NCBI GenBank assembly: GCA_902388495.1
Contig: CABMPP010000016.1
Coordinates: forward strand, 1 to 64,000
Reading direction: 5' to 3'
Length of the DNA: 64,000 nt
Origin: an uncultured Bacteroides sp.
GTDB lineage: Bacteria > Bacteroidota > Bacteroidia > Bacteroidales > Bacteroidaceae
Shown: positions 51,707 to 58,931 of the stretch, in pieces
Numbering within the stretch: position 1 is the stretch's first letter
How the letters are laid out: each line of letters begins with the position of its first letter
Made by a program: the position numbers and the translations under genes
The notes under the pieces: model-generated
The model's database searches: none
The model's input: the letters and a program-made list of their open reading frames with translations, nothing else
Told to the model about the DNA's origin: nothing

Positions 51707-52831
51707 ATGGCATTTGAAGCGACCAAACGTGAGTTAGGTGAACTCTATACATTCTTTCGGCTGCTGGCCGACGGGAAAGTACCGATGGGTACACCGAAAG
51801 CGCAGAAGGATGAAACGAAGTATCGGCCCATTGCACTGATACAGAGGGAAGAACATGACGGTACACGCCGTTACTATATTGAAAAGGAAGAAATACGCAT
51901 TGTTAGCGGTACGACAGAGAAAGACGGTACATTCGTTGTCGGCGATAAGGAAGAACAACGCTTTCCGCGTCAGGACTTCGGAGATGCGGCAGAGCTTATT
52001 CTTTACCAGCTGAAGAATGTGCCGGGCGAAGAAATTGAAGTTTCCGAAGGATTGGAAGCCTTTCTCGATGCCGTCAACATCTACGATCTGGAGTCCAAGA
52101 CTGAGGACCGCACTGATTTCTCCGTTGCTTTCTGGCATTCCGAGGCTCCGTTGACGGGTTTTAGCGTCCGTTGCCGCCTCAGCCCCATGGCTCCGTTGCT
52201 GGATGGCGGACGTACTGCCAATCTGAAACTGGAGCAGAGCGGTGTGAAGTTTGCCGTGCCCACCGTCAACAAGGTGAATGCCTTGCCGGAATCTCCCACC
52301 GAAGTTGCCGAGCGGATGTTGATGATAGAGCGTTTGGGCGGTGTGTTGAAGTATGCCGATGTAGCCGACCGCGTATTCCGATGCAATCTGCTGATGATAG
52401 ACCTCCACTTTCCCCGCATGCTGGCAGAGATGGTGCGCATTATGCACCTGGACGGCATTACCCGCGTCAGCGAACTGACGGAGCGCATCAAGGAAATGAA
52501 TCCCTTGAAGATAAAGGATGAATTGATAAACAAACACGGTTTCTATGAGTTTAAGATGAAACAGTTCTTGCTGGCACTTGCCTTGGGTATGCGCCCTGCC
52601 AAGATTTATAATGGTACGGACTCTGCCGTCGAAGGTATCTTCCTGACGGACGGTAACGGTGAAGTTCTCTGCTATCACAAATCAGAACGCCAAGTCTTTG
52701 CGGACTTCCTTTATCAGAATACCCGTTTCGAAAAGAGTTCGGTGGACAAGGATAAGTACGGTTTCCTGGAACGCGAGAACGGAGTGTATTATTTCAAACT
52801 GAATGTGAAGATAGGATTGATTAAAAGATGA
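51707..52831 (+). CDS. HpaII-family restriction endonuclease homologue (orphan)
   Basis: 374 aa. The N-terminal pattern GELYTFFRLLADGKV...YRPIALIQREE...RYYIEKEEIRIV and the C-terminal pattern FYEFKMKQFLLALALGMRPAKIYNGTDS...GEVLCYHKSERQVFADFLYQNTRFE...YYFKLNVKIG fit the HpaII (CCGG-cutting type II) endonuclease family as I remember it. Some usually conserved positions look changed (YNGTDSAVEG; KSSVDKDKYG). No DNA methyltransferase is nearby; the next gene, 1 nt downstream, is a nitroreductase. It may be an inactive, modification-dependent or repurposed member. I am confident of the family, not of activity. Confidence 0.72.
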   Translation: MAFEATKRELGELYTFFRLLADGKVPMGTPKAQKDETKYRPIALIQREEHDGTRRYYIEKEEIRIVSGTTEKDGTFVVGDKEEQRFPRQDFGDAAELILYQLKNVPGEEIEVSEGLEAFLDAVNIYDLESKTEDRTDFSVAFWHSEAPLTGFSVRCRLSPMAPLLDGGRTANLKLEQSGVKFAVPTVNKVNALPESPTEVAERMLMIERLGGVLKYADVADRVFRCNLLMIDLHFPRMLAEMVRIMHLDGITRVSELTERIKEMNPLKIKDELINKHGFYEFKMKQFLLALALGMRPAKIYNGTDSAVEGIFLTDGNGEVLCYHKSERQVFADFLYQNTRFEKSSVDKDKYGFLERENGVYYFKLNVKIGLIKR

Positions 52832-52832
52832 T

Positions 52833-53396
52833 ATGAACGAAGTATTAAAGACCATCAAGTCACGCCGTAGTGTGCGTGCCTATACGGAACAACAAGTTTC
52901 CGTAGAAGATTTGAACCGGATTTTGGAAGCTGCCACTTATGCTCCCAACGGAATGAACTTTCAGACCTGGCACTTTACTGCCATTCAGGATGCCGCTGTG
53001 CTGGCAGAGTTGAACGAGAAGGTAAAAGGCGCTTTTGCCAAAAGTGATGACGTCCATTTGCAGGAACGCGGAAATAGTGAGACGTATTGCTGCTACTATC
53101 ATGCCCCGACATTGATCATCGTTTCCAATGATCCTTCCCGTTGGTGGGCACCTATGGATTGCGGTTGCGCTATGCAGAATATCTTCCTTGCTGCCAAGTC
53201 TCTCGGCATCGGTTCGTGCTGGATCAACCAACCGGGACAGACGTGCGATGATGCTGAGGTACGCGCATTCCTTACGAAAATCGGTGTACCCGAGACTCAC
53301 CGCGTGTATGGTTGTGCCGCCCTGGGTTATGCCCCTGAAGGTGCTCCGATGAAAGAGAAGAAATTGGCGGAAGGTACGGTGACTATCATCCGGTAG
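52833..53396 (+). CDS. Nitroreductase family protein
   Basis: 187-aa FMN-dependent reductase. LKTIKSRRSVRAYTEQQVS is the FMN-binding start, followed by AATYAPNGMNFQTWHF, the central MDCGCAMQNIFLAAKSLGIGSCWI and the C-terminal VYGCAALGYAPEGAPMKEKK. It starts 1 nt after the HpaII-like gene, so the two are cotranscribed. The substrate is unknown. Confidence 0.92.
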   Translation: MNEVLKTIKSRRSVRAYTEQQVSVEDLNRILEAATYAPNGMNFQTWHFTAIQDAAVLAELNEKVKGAFAKSDDVHLQERGNSETYCCYYHAPTLIIVSNDPSRWWAPMDCGCAMQNIFLAAKSLGIGSCWINQPGQTCDDAEVRAFLTKIGVPETHRVYGCAALGYAPEGAPMKEKKLAEGTVTIIR

Positions 53397-53408
53397 CAGA
53401 GAGTACAA

Positions 53409-53497
53409 AAAAGCCCGCAGGGAGGTGCATATATAGGTAATTAATAAATTATACGTGAAGCATTTAGTATAATTCTTTCACCTCCCTTTGGGCTTTA
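53409..53497. terminator. Long-loop inverted repeat between convergent genes
   Basis: AAAGCCCGCAGGGAGGTG (about 53410-53427) pairs with CACCTCCCTTTGGGCTTT (53479-53496) except for 2 bases. The loop is AT-rich. Followed by TATTTAT on the plus side and preceded by A-rich DNA. Probably a bidirectional terminator. Confidence 0.6.
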
Positions 53498-53498
53498 T

Positions 53499-55829
53499 TT
53501 ATCTCTGCATATTAATAATACCGTTATCAGTATCCGTATTGTTCAATCCCTTGTTTCCTGCCTTGTGTCTGCGGCCGAACTCGAATGAATATCCTACGCG
53601 GAGTATGAACATCCGTCCCGTCTCCTTTACAAATGTATCGGAACGGAAGGGAGCTACTTCGCTGACGCGCTCTTTGCCCGTCTTATAGTTATTGGTGAAC
53701 GGGAACATCACGCCGCATCCCACCTGCAAGTTCTTTTTGGTGTACATGGCTATAAATGCCACCTGGTTCTCGTTCTTCTTGATCGTTTCTCCATAAAAAG
53801 CGTTTTCTACCTTGCGGAACTGTCCGCCCAGTGAGAAACTTTTGTATTGCAAATCTACCATCAAGCCGTAATAGAAGTTGTTGTAAGTGTGACTGTAGTC
53901 CAGTCCTTCCGACCAACTGCGCGTGAATCCTGCCGAAGCATACAGTGTCAGGAAGTCTTTCAGTCCGAACAAGTCCGTGCCGTTTGTCCCTACCATCAGT
54001 TCAGTATTCAGGCTTTGGAACGACCGTTGGTTTTCATCCATCAGAATCAGTTTGCCGTTCTCTACAAAGACACTCTCCATGATAGGGCTGTCGTAGTATT
54101 GGTGGCGTACGCTCAGATTGGCATTGAATTTCTTTATCGAATAGCTGTACGACAGCGAGTTCGTGAACTGCTGGAACGTTTTCAGCAACGGATTACCGCG
54201 CACGATTTGCAGTGTATCCATGGCCTGCTCTACGTCCGTCAGCGAACCGAGCGACGGTATGGACGGGCTGATGTTGAACCGATAGCGCAGGAAGCCGGCT
54301 TTCTTCAGGTTATAACTCAACCGTACGGTAGGAGTGAACGTATAGTAAGTATGGTCTTCGGCGCCTTCCTTGAACCAGGCGCGCGTCATACCTACGCTTC
54401 CGGCATAGCTTAAATCTTTCATCTTGCCTTGTACCTCAAAGAAAGCCGATGTCTGCGATTGGTCCATCTTCGAAGTAGTGGGATTGGAACCCTTGTATTC
54501 GTTCTCCGTTCTCATTTGGTAGTGGCGTGCGCCTCCGCTCAACTTCACATTCTTGAAGCTTTTTTCATAGATGGCTTCGCCGATGATGGAGCGTTTGTCA
54601 CCGTCTACCAGCGTTTGGATATCTGCCAGCGGGTTGTTTTCGTCCCGGTATTCTTTATATTTCCGGTTGTTGGTGCTGTGGATCAGTGTTCCTGTTACGT
54701 TCAGTTGGATACTCTGCTGGTGGGGCAGGGTATGCTGGAAGTAAAGGTCGAGGGCGGGCGAATAGCTGGACGAATGGTTGTTGACGTACGAATAGATGTA
54801 ATCCGTAGTGCCTTCCGCCCACATTTTATTCAGTTCTTTGGCATAAGGTGCGTTGTAAATGTTGTTTCGCAGAATAGCGTTGAACACATACTTGTCCGGT
54901 TTGGTCAGGTTGTACGTCAGATTCACATTGTTGGTGGTGTTGAACGAAGGCGATTCGTCCTGTATACCTTCCTTTATGCGGTTTATGGTGCGGTCGCCCA
55001 GGAAGAATGACTCGTGCGATTCCAGCCGGGAATGATATTTGCCGTTCTTGTTGAAGTAGTCAATGCCCCATTCGGAATTCTTATAGTTGAATTTGGCAGT
55101 CAGGAAGTTTTCTCCCCATACCCGGTGCGGCGAGTCGGAGAGTTGGAAGTTTACCATTCCTCCCGTTTCCCGTTGGCGCAGGATGATGTTGACTACCGCG
55201 CCCAGTTCTTCGTCACCGTATTGCTTGCCCGGATCTTCGATGAATTCCACGCGCAGCACATCCTTAGCCCTTACGGCGGCTATCTCTTTGTCCGTCACTT
55301 TGATACCGTTGATGCGTGTCTGTACGGCTCCTCCTCCGCTTATGGACATGCTGTTGCTCAGTTTATCCACTTGCAGGCGGGCAATGCCAAGGGTGTTCAG
55401 CAAGTCGTAGGCTCCGAACGAACGCTTCACCTGGCTCTCGCTGGGGAGGATAATCTGCCTGTCTACCCGTTGCAGCACGTTGCTTGCCGATACGGTTACT
55501 TCGCCCAGGCTGACGGCATCTTCTTCCAAGGGAATGTCGCCCAGGTTTACACTCTTGTTCAGCTTCAGCAGGATATTCTCATTCCGATAGCCGATGAACG
55601 AAACGGACAGGCGATAGTCTCCCTGCTTGAGCTTGTTGAGGGTGAACCGGCCTTCTCCGTCCGAGGTAACACCGGTCACGAGGGTGGAGTCTGTGGTCCA
55701 TAACGATACGTTGGCTGCTACGACGGGCTGTTGCGAGGTTTCCGTGATGCGTCCTTTGATGTAGATATTTTGCGCTTGCGTACTGAGTACCGACAAAAGC
55801 AGCAGTAAGGATAAAAGTTTTGTTTTCAT
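53499..55829 (-). CDS. Outer-membrane beta-barrel (TonB-receptor-like) with regulatory-like domain
   Basis: 776 aa. A signal peptide (KTKLLSLLLLLSVLSTQAQ) is followed by a carboxypeptidase-regulatory-like domain (about 24-105, YIKGRITETSQQPVVAANVSL), a plug-like region (VQTRINGIKVTDKEIAAVRAKDVLRVEFIEDPG) and a large barrel of the outer-membrane beta-barrel type that ends ...LRVGYSFEFGRRHKAG. It is last in an operon with ABC transporter, GntR and small membrane peptide genes. The cargo is unknown. The combination suggests an envelope or peptide-stress response. Confidence 0.87.
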   Translation of the reverse strand: MKTKLLSLLLLLSVLSTQAQNIYIKGRITETSQQPVVAANVSLWTTDSTLVTGVTSDGEGRFTLNKLKQGDYRLSVSFIGYRNENILLKLNKSVNLGDIPLEEDAVSLGEVTVSASNVLQRVDRQIILPSESQVKRSFGAYDLLNTLGIARLQVDKLSNSMSISGGGAVQTRINGIKVTDKEIAAVRAKDVLRVEFIEDPGKQYGDEELGAVVNIILRQRETGGMVNFQLSDSPHRVWGENFLTAKFNYKNSEWGIDYFNKNGKYHSRLESHESFFLGDRTINRIKEGIQDESPSFNTTNNVNLTYNLTKPDKYVFNAILRNNIYNAPYAKELNKMWAEGTTDYIYSYVNNHSSSYSPALDLYFQHTLPHQQSIQLNVTGTLIHSTNNRKYKEYRDENNPLADIQTLVDGDKRSIIGEAIYEKSFKNVKLSGGARHYQMRTENEYKGSNPTTSKMDQSQTSAFFEVQGKMKDLSYAGSVGMTRAWFKEGAEDHTYYTFTPTVRLSYNLKKAGFLRYRFNISPSIPSLGSLTDVEQAMDTLQIVRGNPLLKTFQQFTNSLSYSYSIKKFNANLSVRHQYYDSPIMESVFVENGKLILMDENQRSFQSLNTELMVGTNGTDLFGLKDFLTLYASAGFTRSWSEGLDYSHTYNNFYYGLMVDLQYKSFSLGGQFRKVENAFYGETIKKNENQVAFIAMYTKKNLQVGCGVMFPFTNNYKTGKERVSEVAPFRSDTFVKETGRMFILRVGYSFEFGRRHKAGNKGLNNTDTDNGIINMQR

Positions 55830-55843
55830 ATCTTTCTGTATTA

Positions 55844-55963
55844 TCAGTGAATACTATGCAGTGCGGAACTCATTGCGAGCATCAGCAGGAGTACCTTGAC
55901 GGTGATGAGGCCAAAGAGTAGTCCGAACGTAATCCACAGTGCAGTCTTTGCATGTCGTTTCAT
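55844..55963 (-). CDS. 39-aa single-pass membrane peptide
   Basis: 39 codons beginning MKRHAKTALWITFGLLFG and ending ALHSIH. There is a short basic start and one hydrophobic segment (about 8-31). Its ATG overlaps the GntR stop as ATGA (55960-55963), and the barrel gene starts 14 nt after its end. The tight coupling makes it a probable real gene. The function is unknown; it may be an accessory subunit of the ABC transporter. Confidence 0.7.
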   Translation of the reverse strand: MKRHAKTALWITFGLLFGLITVKVLLLMLAMSSALHSIH

Positions 55964-56328
55964 GTACTTTCCTTTTTATAATTGTTATACCGTTCCGTTA
56001 TCTCTTCAATACTGACTCCCAGCAGGTCCATGATGTGGAATGTTTCGGTCAGTTGGTTATCGAAGAATTCCTTCTTCTGTATTTTCATGACCCGTCGTAC
56101 GGCGTCCCGCGACAGGTAGTAGCCCATTCCCCGTTCGGGGTAAATAATTCCTTCCGCTTGCAGGTATTCGTAAGCCTTCAGTACGGTGCGCGAGTTCACT
56201 GCGAGTTGCGTGGAGAGTTCGCGAACCGATACCACCCGTTCTTCCGCCTGCCACTCCCGGGTGAGTATCTTGCCGAAACAGAAGTCTACGATCTGTTGGT
56301 ATATCGGTTTATTGGTTTTGAAGTCCAT
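55960..56328 (-). CDS. GntR-family (YtrA-type) transcriptional regulator
   Basis: 122 aa. N-terminal winged helix: KPIYQQIVDFCFGKILTREWQAEERVVSVRELSTQLAVNSRTVLKAYEYLQAEGII. A short C-terminal helical tail replaces a ligand domain, as in the YtrA subfamily, which usually represses its own ABC transporter operon. Here it sits in that operon, 6 nt after the permease gene. The likely site is the palindrome at 57946-57977. Confidence 0.9.
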   Translation of the reverse strand: MDFKTNKPIYQQIVDFCFGKILTREWQAEERVVSVRELSTQLAVNSRTVLKAYEYLQAEGIIYPERGMGYYLSRDAVRRVMKIQKKEFFDNQLTETFHIMDLLGVSIEEITERYNNYKKEST

Positions 56329-56334
56329 ACGCGT

Positions 56335-57108
56335 CTACAGTTGTTTCTCTTTCAATAAGAAATAGCTCGATATCCATATTCCGACGATGAACGTTGCCGG
56401 TGCGGCATAGTTGCAGAAGTTGACGATGGCTTCTGTTGCAGGAGATACCGGGAAGTTATAAGTCGGAAAAGAGATGATGCTGTTCATCCAGTACTGCTGG
56501 CTGTCCACCGTGTTGTGGTATATAACCAGACTCAGTAGTCCTACAATGCCGAAACATAGCAGTATGCTGAGGCAGAATGCTGCGAAAGCCTTGAGAAGTT
56601 TCTTCTGCTTGAAGCCGATGCAACTTGCAAAGAAGATGCCTTGCAGCAGGCATAGAAACAGTATCTGGTCTTCGTGCACTTCGTGCAGCATAATGGCATT
56701 CCCGAAGTATTGCAAGAATTCGATGCCCGTCAGTGCGAAGATTCCTTTCAGTACGGACAATAGTAAGATACTCAGCACGGGCAGCATGAAATAATATTTT
56801 ATCCAAAGATGCAGGAACTTCTCGAAAGCAGATGCCGGCAGCAGCAGATAGGTGGTGGAGTTATCCTTGGTGATATTCTTCTCCAATACACAGGGGGCGG
56901 CGCAGAGAAACCACATCACGTATTTCCAGATGAAGGCACCTTGTGTCTGGTGGTCCTGGAGGCTTCCACCCCGGTTGATGTCGTACATCATGCAGAGCAG
57001 GCAGATGCCGAGAATGATGCCGGCGGTTTGCAGCAGATGCCTTCCCGTCTCTTGTTTTTCATACCGTTCCAGCAGCAGGAAGCGTTTCAGGTTGAAAGTT
57101 GCATTCAT
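56335..57108 (-). CDS. ABC-2-like membrane subunit
   Basis: 257 aa, about six hydrophobic segments (for example LLQTAGIILGICLLCMMYD, YYFMLPVLSILLLSVL, LSILLCFGIVGLLSLVIYH, AAPATFIVGIWISSYFLL). It overlaps the ATPase stop by 4 nt (ATGA, 57105-57108). No family is obvious from motifs, but position and topology fit the permease of the adjacent ATPase. Confidence 0.78.
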   Translation of the reverse strand: MNATFNLKRFLLLERYEKQETGRHLLQTAGIILGICLLCMMYDINRGGSLQDHQTQGAFIWKYVMWFLCAAPCVLEKNITKDNSTTYLLLPASAFEKFLHLWIKYYFMLPVLSILLLSVLKGIFALTGIEFLQYFGNAIMLHEVHEDQILFLCLLQGIFFASCIGFKQKKLLKAFAAFCLSILLCFGIVGLLSLVIYHNTVDSQQYWMNSIISFPTYNFPVSPATEAIVNFCNYAAPATFIVGIWISSYFLLKEKQL

Positions 57109-57941
57109 ACTTTTCTGTCTTTAAATAGTTCTTTTATCATTTCCGGTTCTTGCAGCATTGCCTTGTACAGCAGTTCGATGTCCGGCGTATTCTCTTGACC
57201 CTCTGTATTGGGAAGTATCGCGAAGTAACCTTGCAGGCTCTGTTCGCTGTATATGCTGTTTCGGGGAAGACTGTCCGTATGGACGAAGAGCAGACGTTCG
57301 CTGATGCCGTCTATGGATTGGTCCAGTATCATTTCTCCTTCGCCGAGGATGATGAGATGCTCCAGCAGGTTCTCAAAATCATGTGCCTGGTGGGTGGAGA
57401 TGAGCAGGGTACTCTCATCGTCCACACTACGGGTGATGATGTGTTTCAAGGCTTGTCGGGCAGAAATGTCCAGTCCGTTGGTCGGTTCGTCCAGCAGTGT
57501 CAGGGGAGTGTGCAGGGCCAGTACATACGCCAGCATCGCCTTCTTCTGCTGTCCGTAGGAGATGGCGGATAGTTCCTGATTGCCATCTACACGCAGTTCT
57601 TCAAGGTTCTGTTCAAAGTCCCTTTGGCTGAAAAGGGGATAGAATACGGAATGCTTCCGTGCGAACTGGCGGATACTTTCGGCAGGCATTTCCATTTCTT
57701 CGGGCAGGAAGAAGTAGCGGGTCAGTAATTGGGGACGGCGCAGTGCCGGATTTTCTCCGTCTATGAGGCAAGTACCTTGTTGGGGAAAGAGAAGTCCGCA
57801 AAGGAGGTGTAGCAGTGTCGTCTTTCCTGCACCATTCTCACCCAGCAGACCGTAAATGCCGGCACCTATCTGCAACGATATATCGTTGAAAATAGGTTGT
57901 TTAGGCTTGTAGCCATAGCTTAAATTCTCTGTCTGTATCAT
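57105..57941 (-). CDS. ABC transporter ATP-binding protein (GntR-linked)
   Basis: 278 aa. Walker A is GENGAGKTT, the signature region is LSAISYGQQKKAMLAYVLAL (the canonical LSGGQ is relaxed to ISYGQQ), Walker B is LTLLDEPTNGLD and the switch His is in STHQAHDF. The start is placed at the ATG at 57941; the upstream GTG at 57959 lies within the palindromic operator. It is first in the operon ATPase-permease-GntR-39-aa peptide-barrel. It may export an envelope-active compound; the substrate is unknown. Confidence 0.88.
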   Translation of the reverse strand: MIQTENLSYGYKPKQPIFNDISLQIGAGIYGLLGENGAGKTTLLHLLCGLLFPQQGTCLIDGENPALRRPQLLTRYFFLPEEMEMPAESIRQFARKHSVFYPLFSQRDFEQNLEELRVDGNQELSAISYGQQKKAMLAYVLALHTPLTLLDEPTNGLDISARQALKHIITRSVDDESTLLISTHQAHDFENLLEHLIILGEGEMILDQSIDGISERLLFVHTDSLPRNSIYSEQSLQGYFAILPNTEGQENTPDIELLYKAMLQEPEMIKELFKDRKV

Positions 57942-57945
57942 CTTG

Positions 57946-57977
57946 TTGTAGTGTTGCACTTGTGTACAACACTACAA
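57946..57977 (-). promoter_or_regulatory. Palindromic operator, probably of the GntR regulator
   Basis: TTGTAGTGTTG (57946-57956) and CAACACTACAA (57967-57977) are perfect 11-bp arms with a 10-nt spacer. The site ends 5 nt before the ATPase start codon (57941), where a repressor would block the operon. Confidence 0.75.
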
Positions 57978-58040
57978 ACGTATGGGATGTAAAGCAGAAA
58001 AGCAAGGATTGTAGGTGATTATTAACGTGTTTTAACGCTG

Positions 58041-58712
58041 CTATAGCATCTCCAGTACATACCATATCGCTACCAGATGGCATGCTGAACCTGCCAATAC
58101 GAAGAAATGGAAGACTGAATGCATGTAGCGTATGTGGCGGAAAGAGTAGAATAGCGTTCCGGTGATGTAGCAGACTCCTTCGGCAATAATCCAGTAGCAG
58201 GAAGTTTCGGCAATGGCAAACAGTGCTTTGAAAACAGCCAGTATGGACAATCCCATGACAATGAAGCACACGGTTTCTATGTGACTGTGTTCTTCCATCT
58301 TGCGGAAGCTGACGATTGTACCGATAATCGCGCAGAACCAGACGAAGCCGAACAGTCCCCATCCCCAAGCGGCTTCGTCCCGAAGGACAGTGAGTGTGAT
58401 GGGTGAGAAGCTGCCCGCAATGTGCCAGTAGATGGCTGCATGGTCCCAATGCCGCAAGCGCCGTTTCCACGGACTGTGATGCTTCATAGCGTGGTAGAGT
58501 GTAGAGGCAATGTACGAACCGCCCATTCCGAAGAGGTAGAGCCATATACCGAATGTAGCCCACGGGTCCTGAATCTGATGACATTTCAAGAGGAATAGCG
58601 TGCCGAACGCCACTCCCATAGCAATGCCTATGCCGTGAGATATGGAGTTGACGCTTTCTTCGCCTCGGCTGTAGAAGAGGCCGTGACGTTTTTTCTTTTC
58701 AGTTGTATTCAT
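58041..58712 (-). CDS. TrhA/hemolysin III family membrane protein
   Basis: 223 aa with seven hydrophobic segments. The PAQR-type motifs are visible: EESVNSISHGIGIAMG near the N-terminus, SYIASTLYHAMKHHSPWKRRLRHWDHAAIYWHIAGSFSPIT in the middle, and the C-terminal HSVFHFFVLAGSACH with the metal-binding His pair. Described members affect membrane fluidity. The upstream gap holds a 22-bp array, and no clean promoter is seen. Confidence 0.9.
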   Translation of the reverse strand: MNTTEKKKRHGLFYSRGEESVNSISHGIGIAMGVAFGTLFLLKCHQIQDPWATFGIWLYLFGMGGSYIASTLYHAMKHHSPWKRRLRHWDHAAIYWHIAGSFSPITLTVLRDEAAWGWGLFGFVWFCAIIGTIVSFRKMEEHSHIETVCFIVMGLSILAVFKALFAIAETSCYWIIAEGVCYITGTLFYSFRHIRYMHSVFHFFVLAGSACHLVAIWYVLEML

Positions 58713-58742
58713 CTTTGGGTTACAGCTTTTTGTCTTTGAAAG

Positions 58743-58852
58743 AAACAGATGATGTATTGAGGTAAAACAGATGGTACGTTTGGGTGAAACAGACCATCTG
58801 TTTGGGTATAACAGATGATGTGTTTTGCCTCAATGCATCATCTGTTTTTCTG
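58743..58852. repeat. 22-bp-period palindromic array, five units
   Basis: The core AAACAGA (or TAACAGA) begins at 58743, 58765, 58787 and 58809, exactly 22 bp apart, with a fifth degenerate unit at 58831 that holds the inverted core ATCATCTG. Inside the third unit the core is followed by an inverted copy (AACAGACCATCTGTT). It lies between the trhA-like gene start and the gcvP terminator. Confidence 0.9.
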
Positions 58853-58857
58853 TCTTG

Positions 58858-58922
58858 AAAAATCCCCCTTCCGTGGTACTTAAATCCTTTGTTTGTAGGA
58901 GTCAGTATGCGGAAGGGGGAAT
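58858..58922 (-). terminator. Terminator-like hairpin after gcvP
   Basis: On the minus strand AATTCCCCCTTCCG...CGGAAGGGGGATT, with a 38-nt loop, then TTTTTC. It starts about 10 nt past the gcvP stop. Confidence 0.7.
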
Positions 58923-58931
58923 TGATATGTT

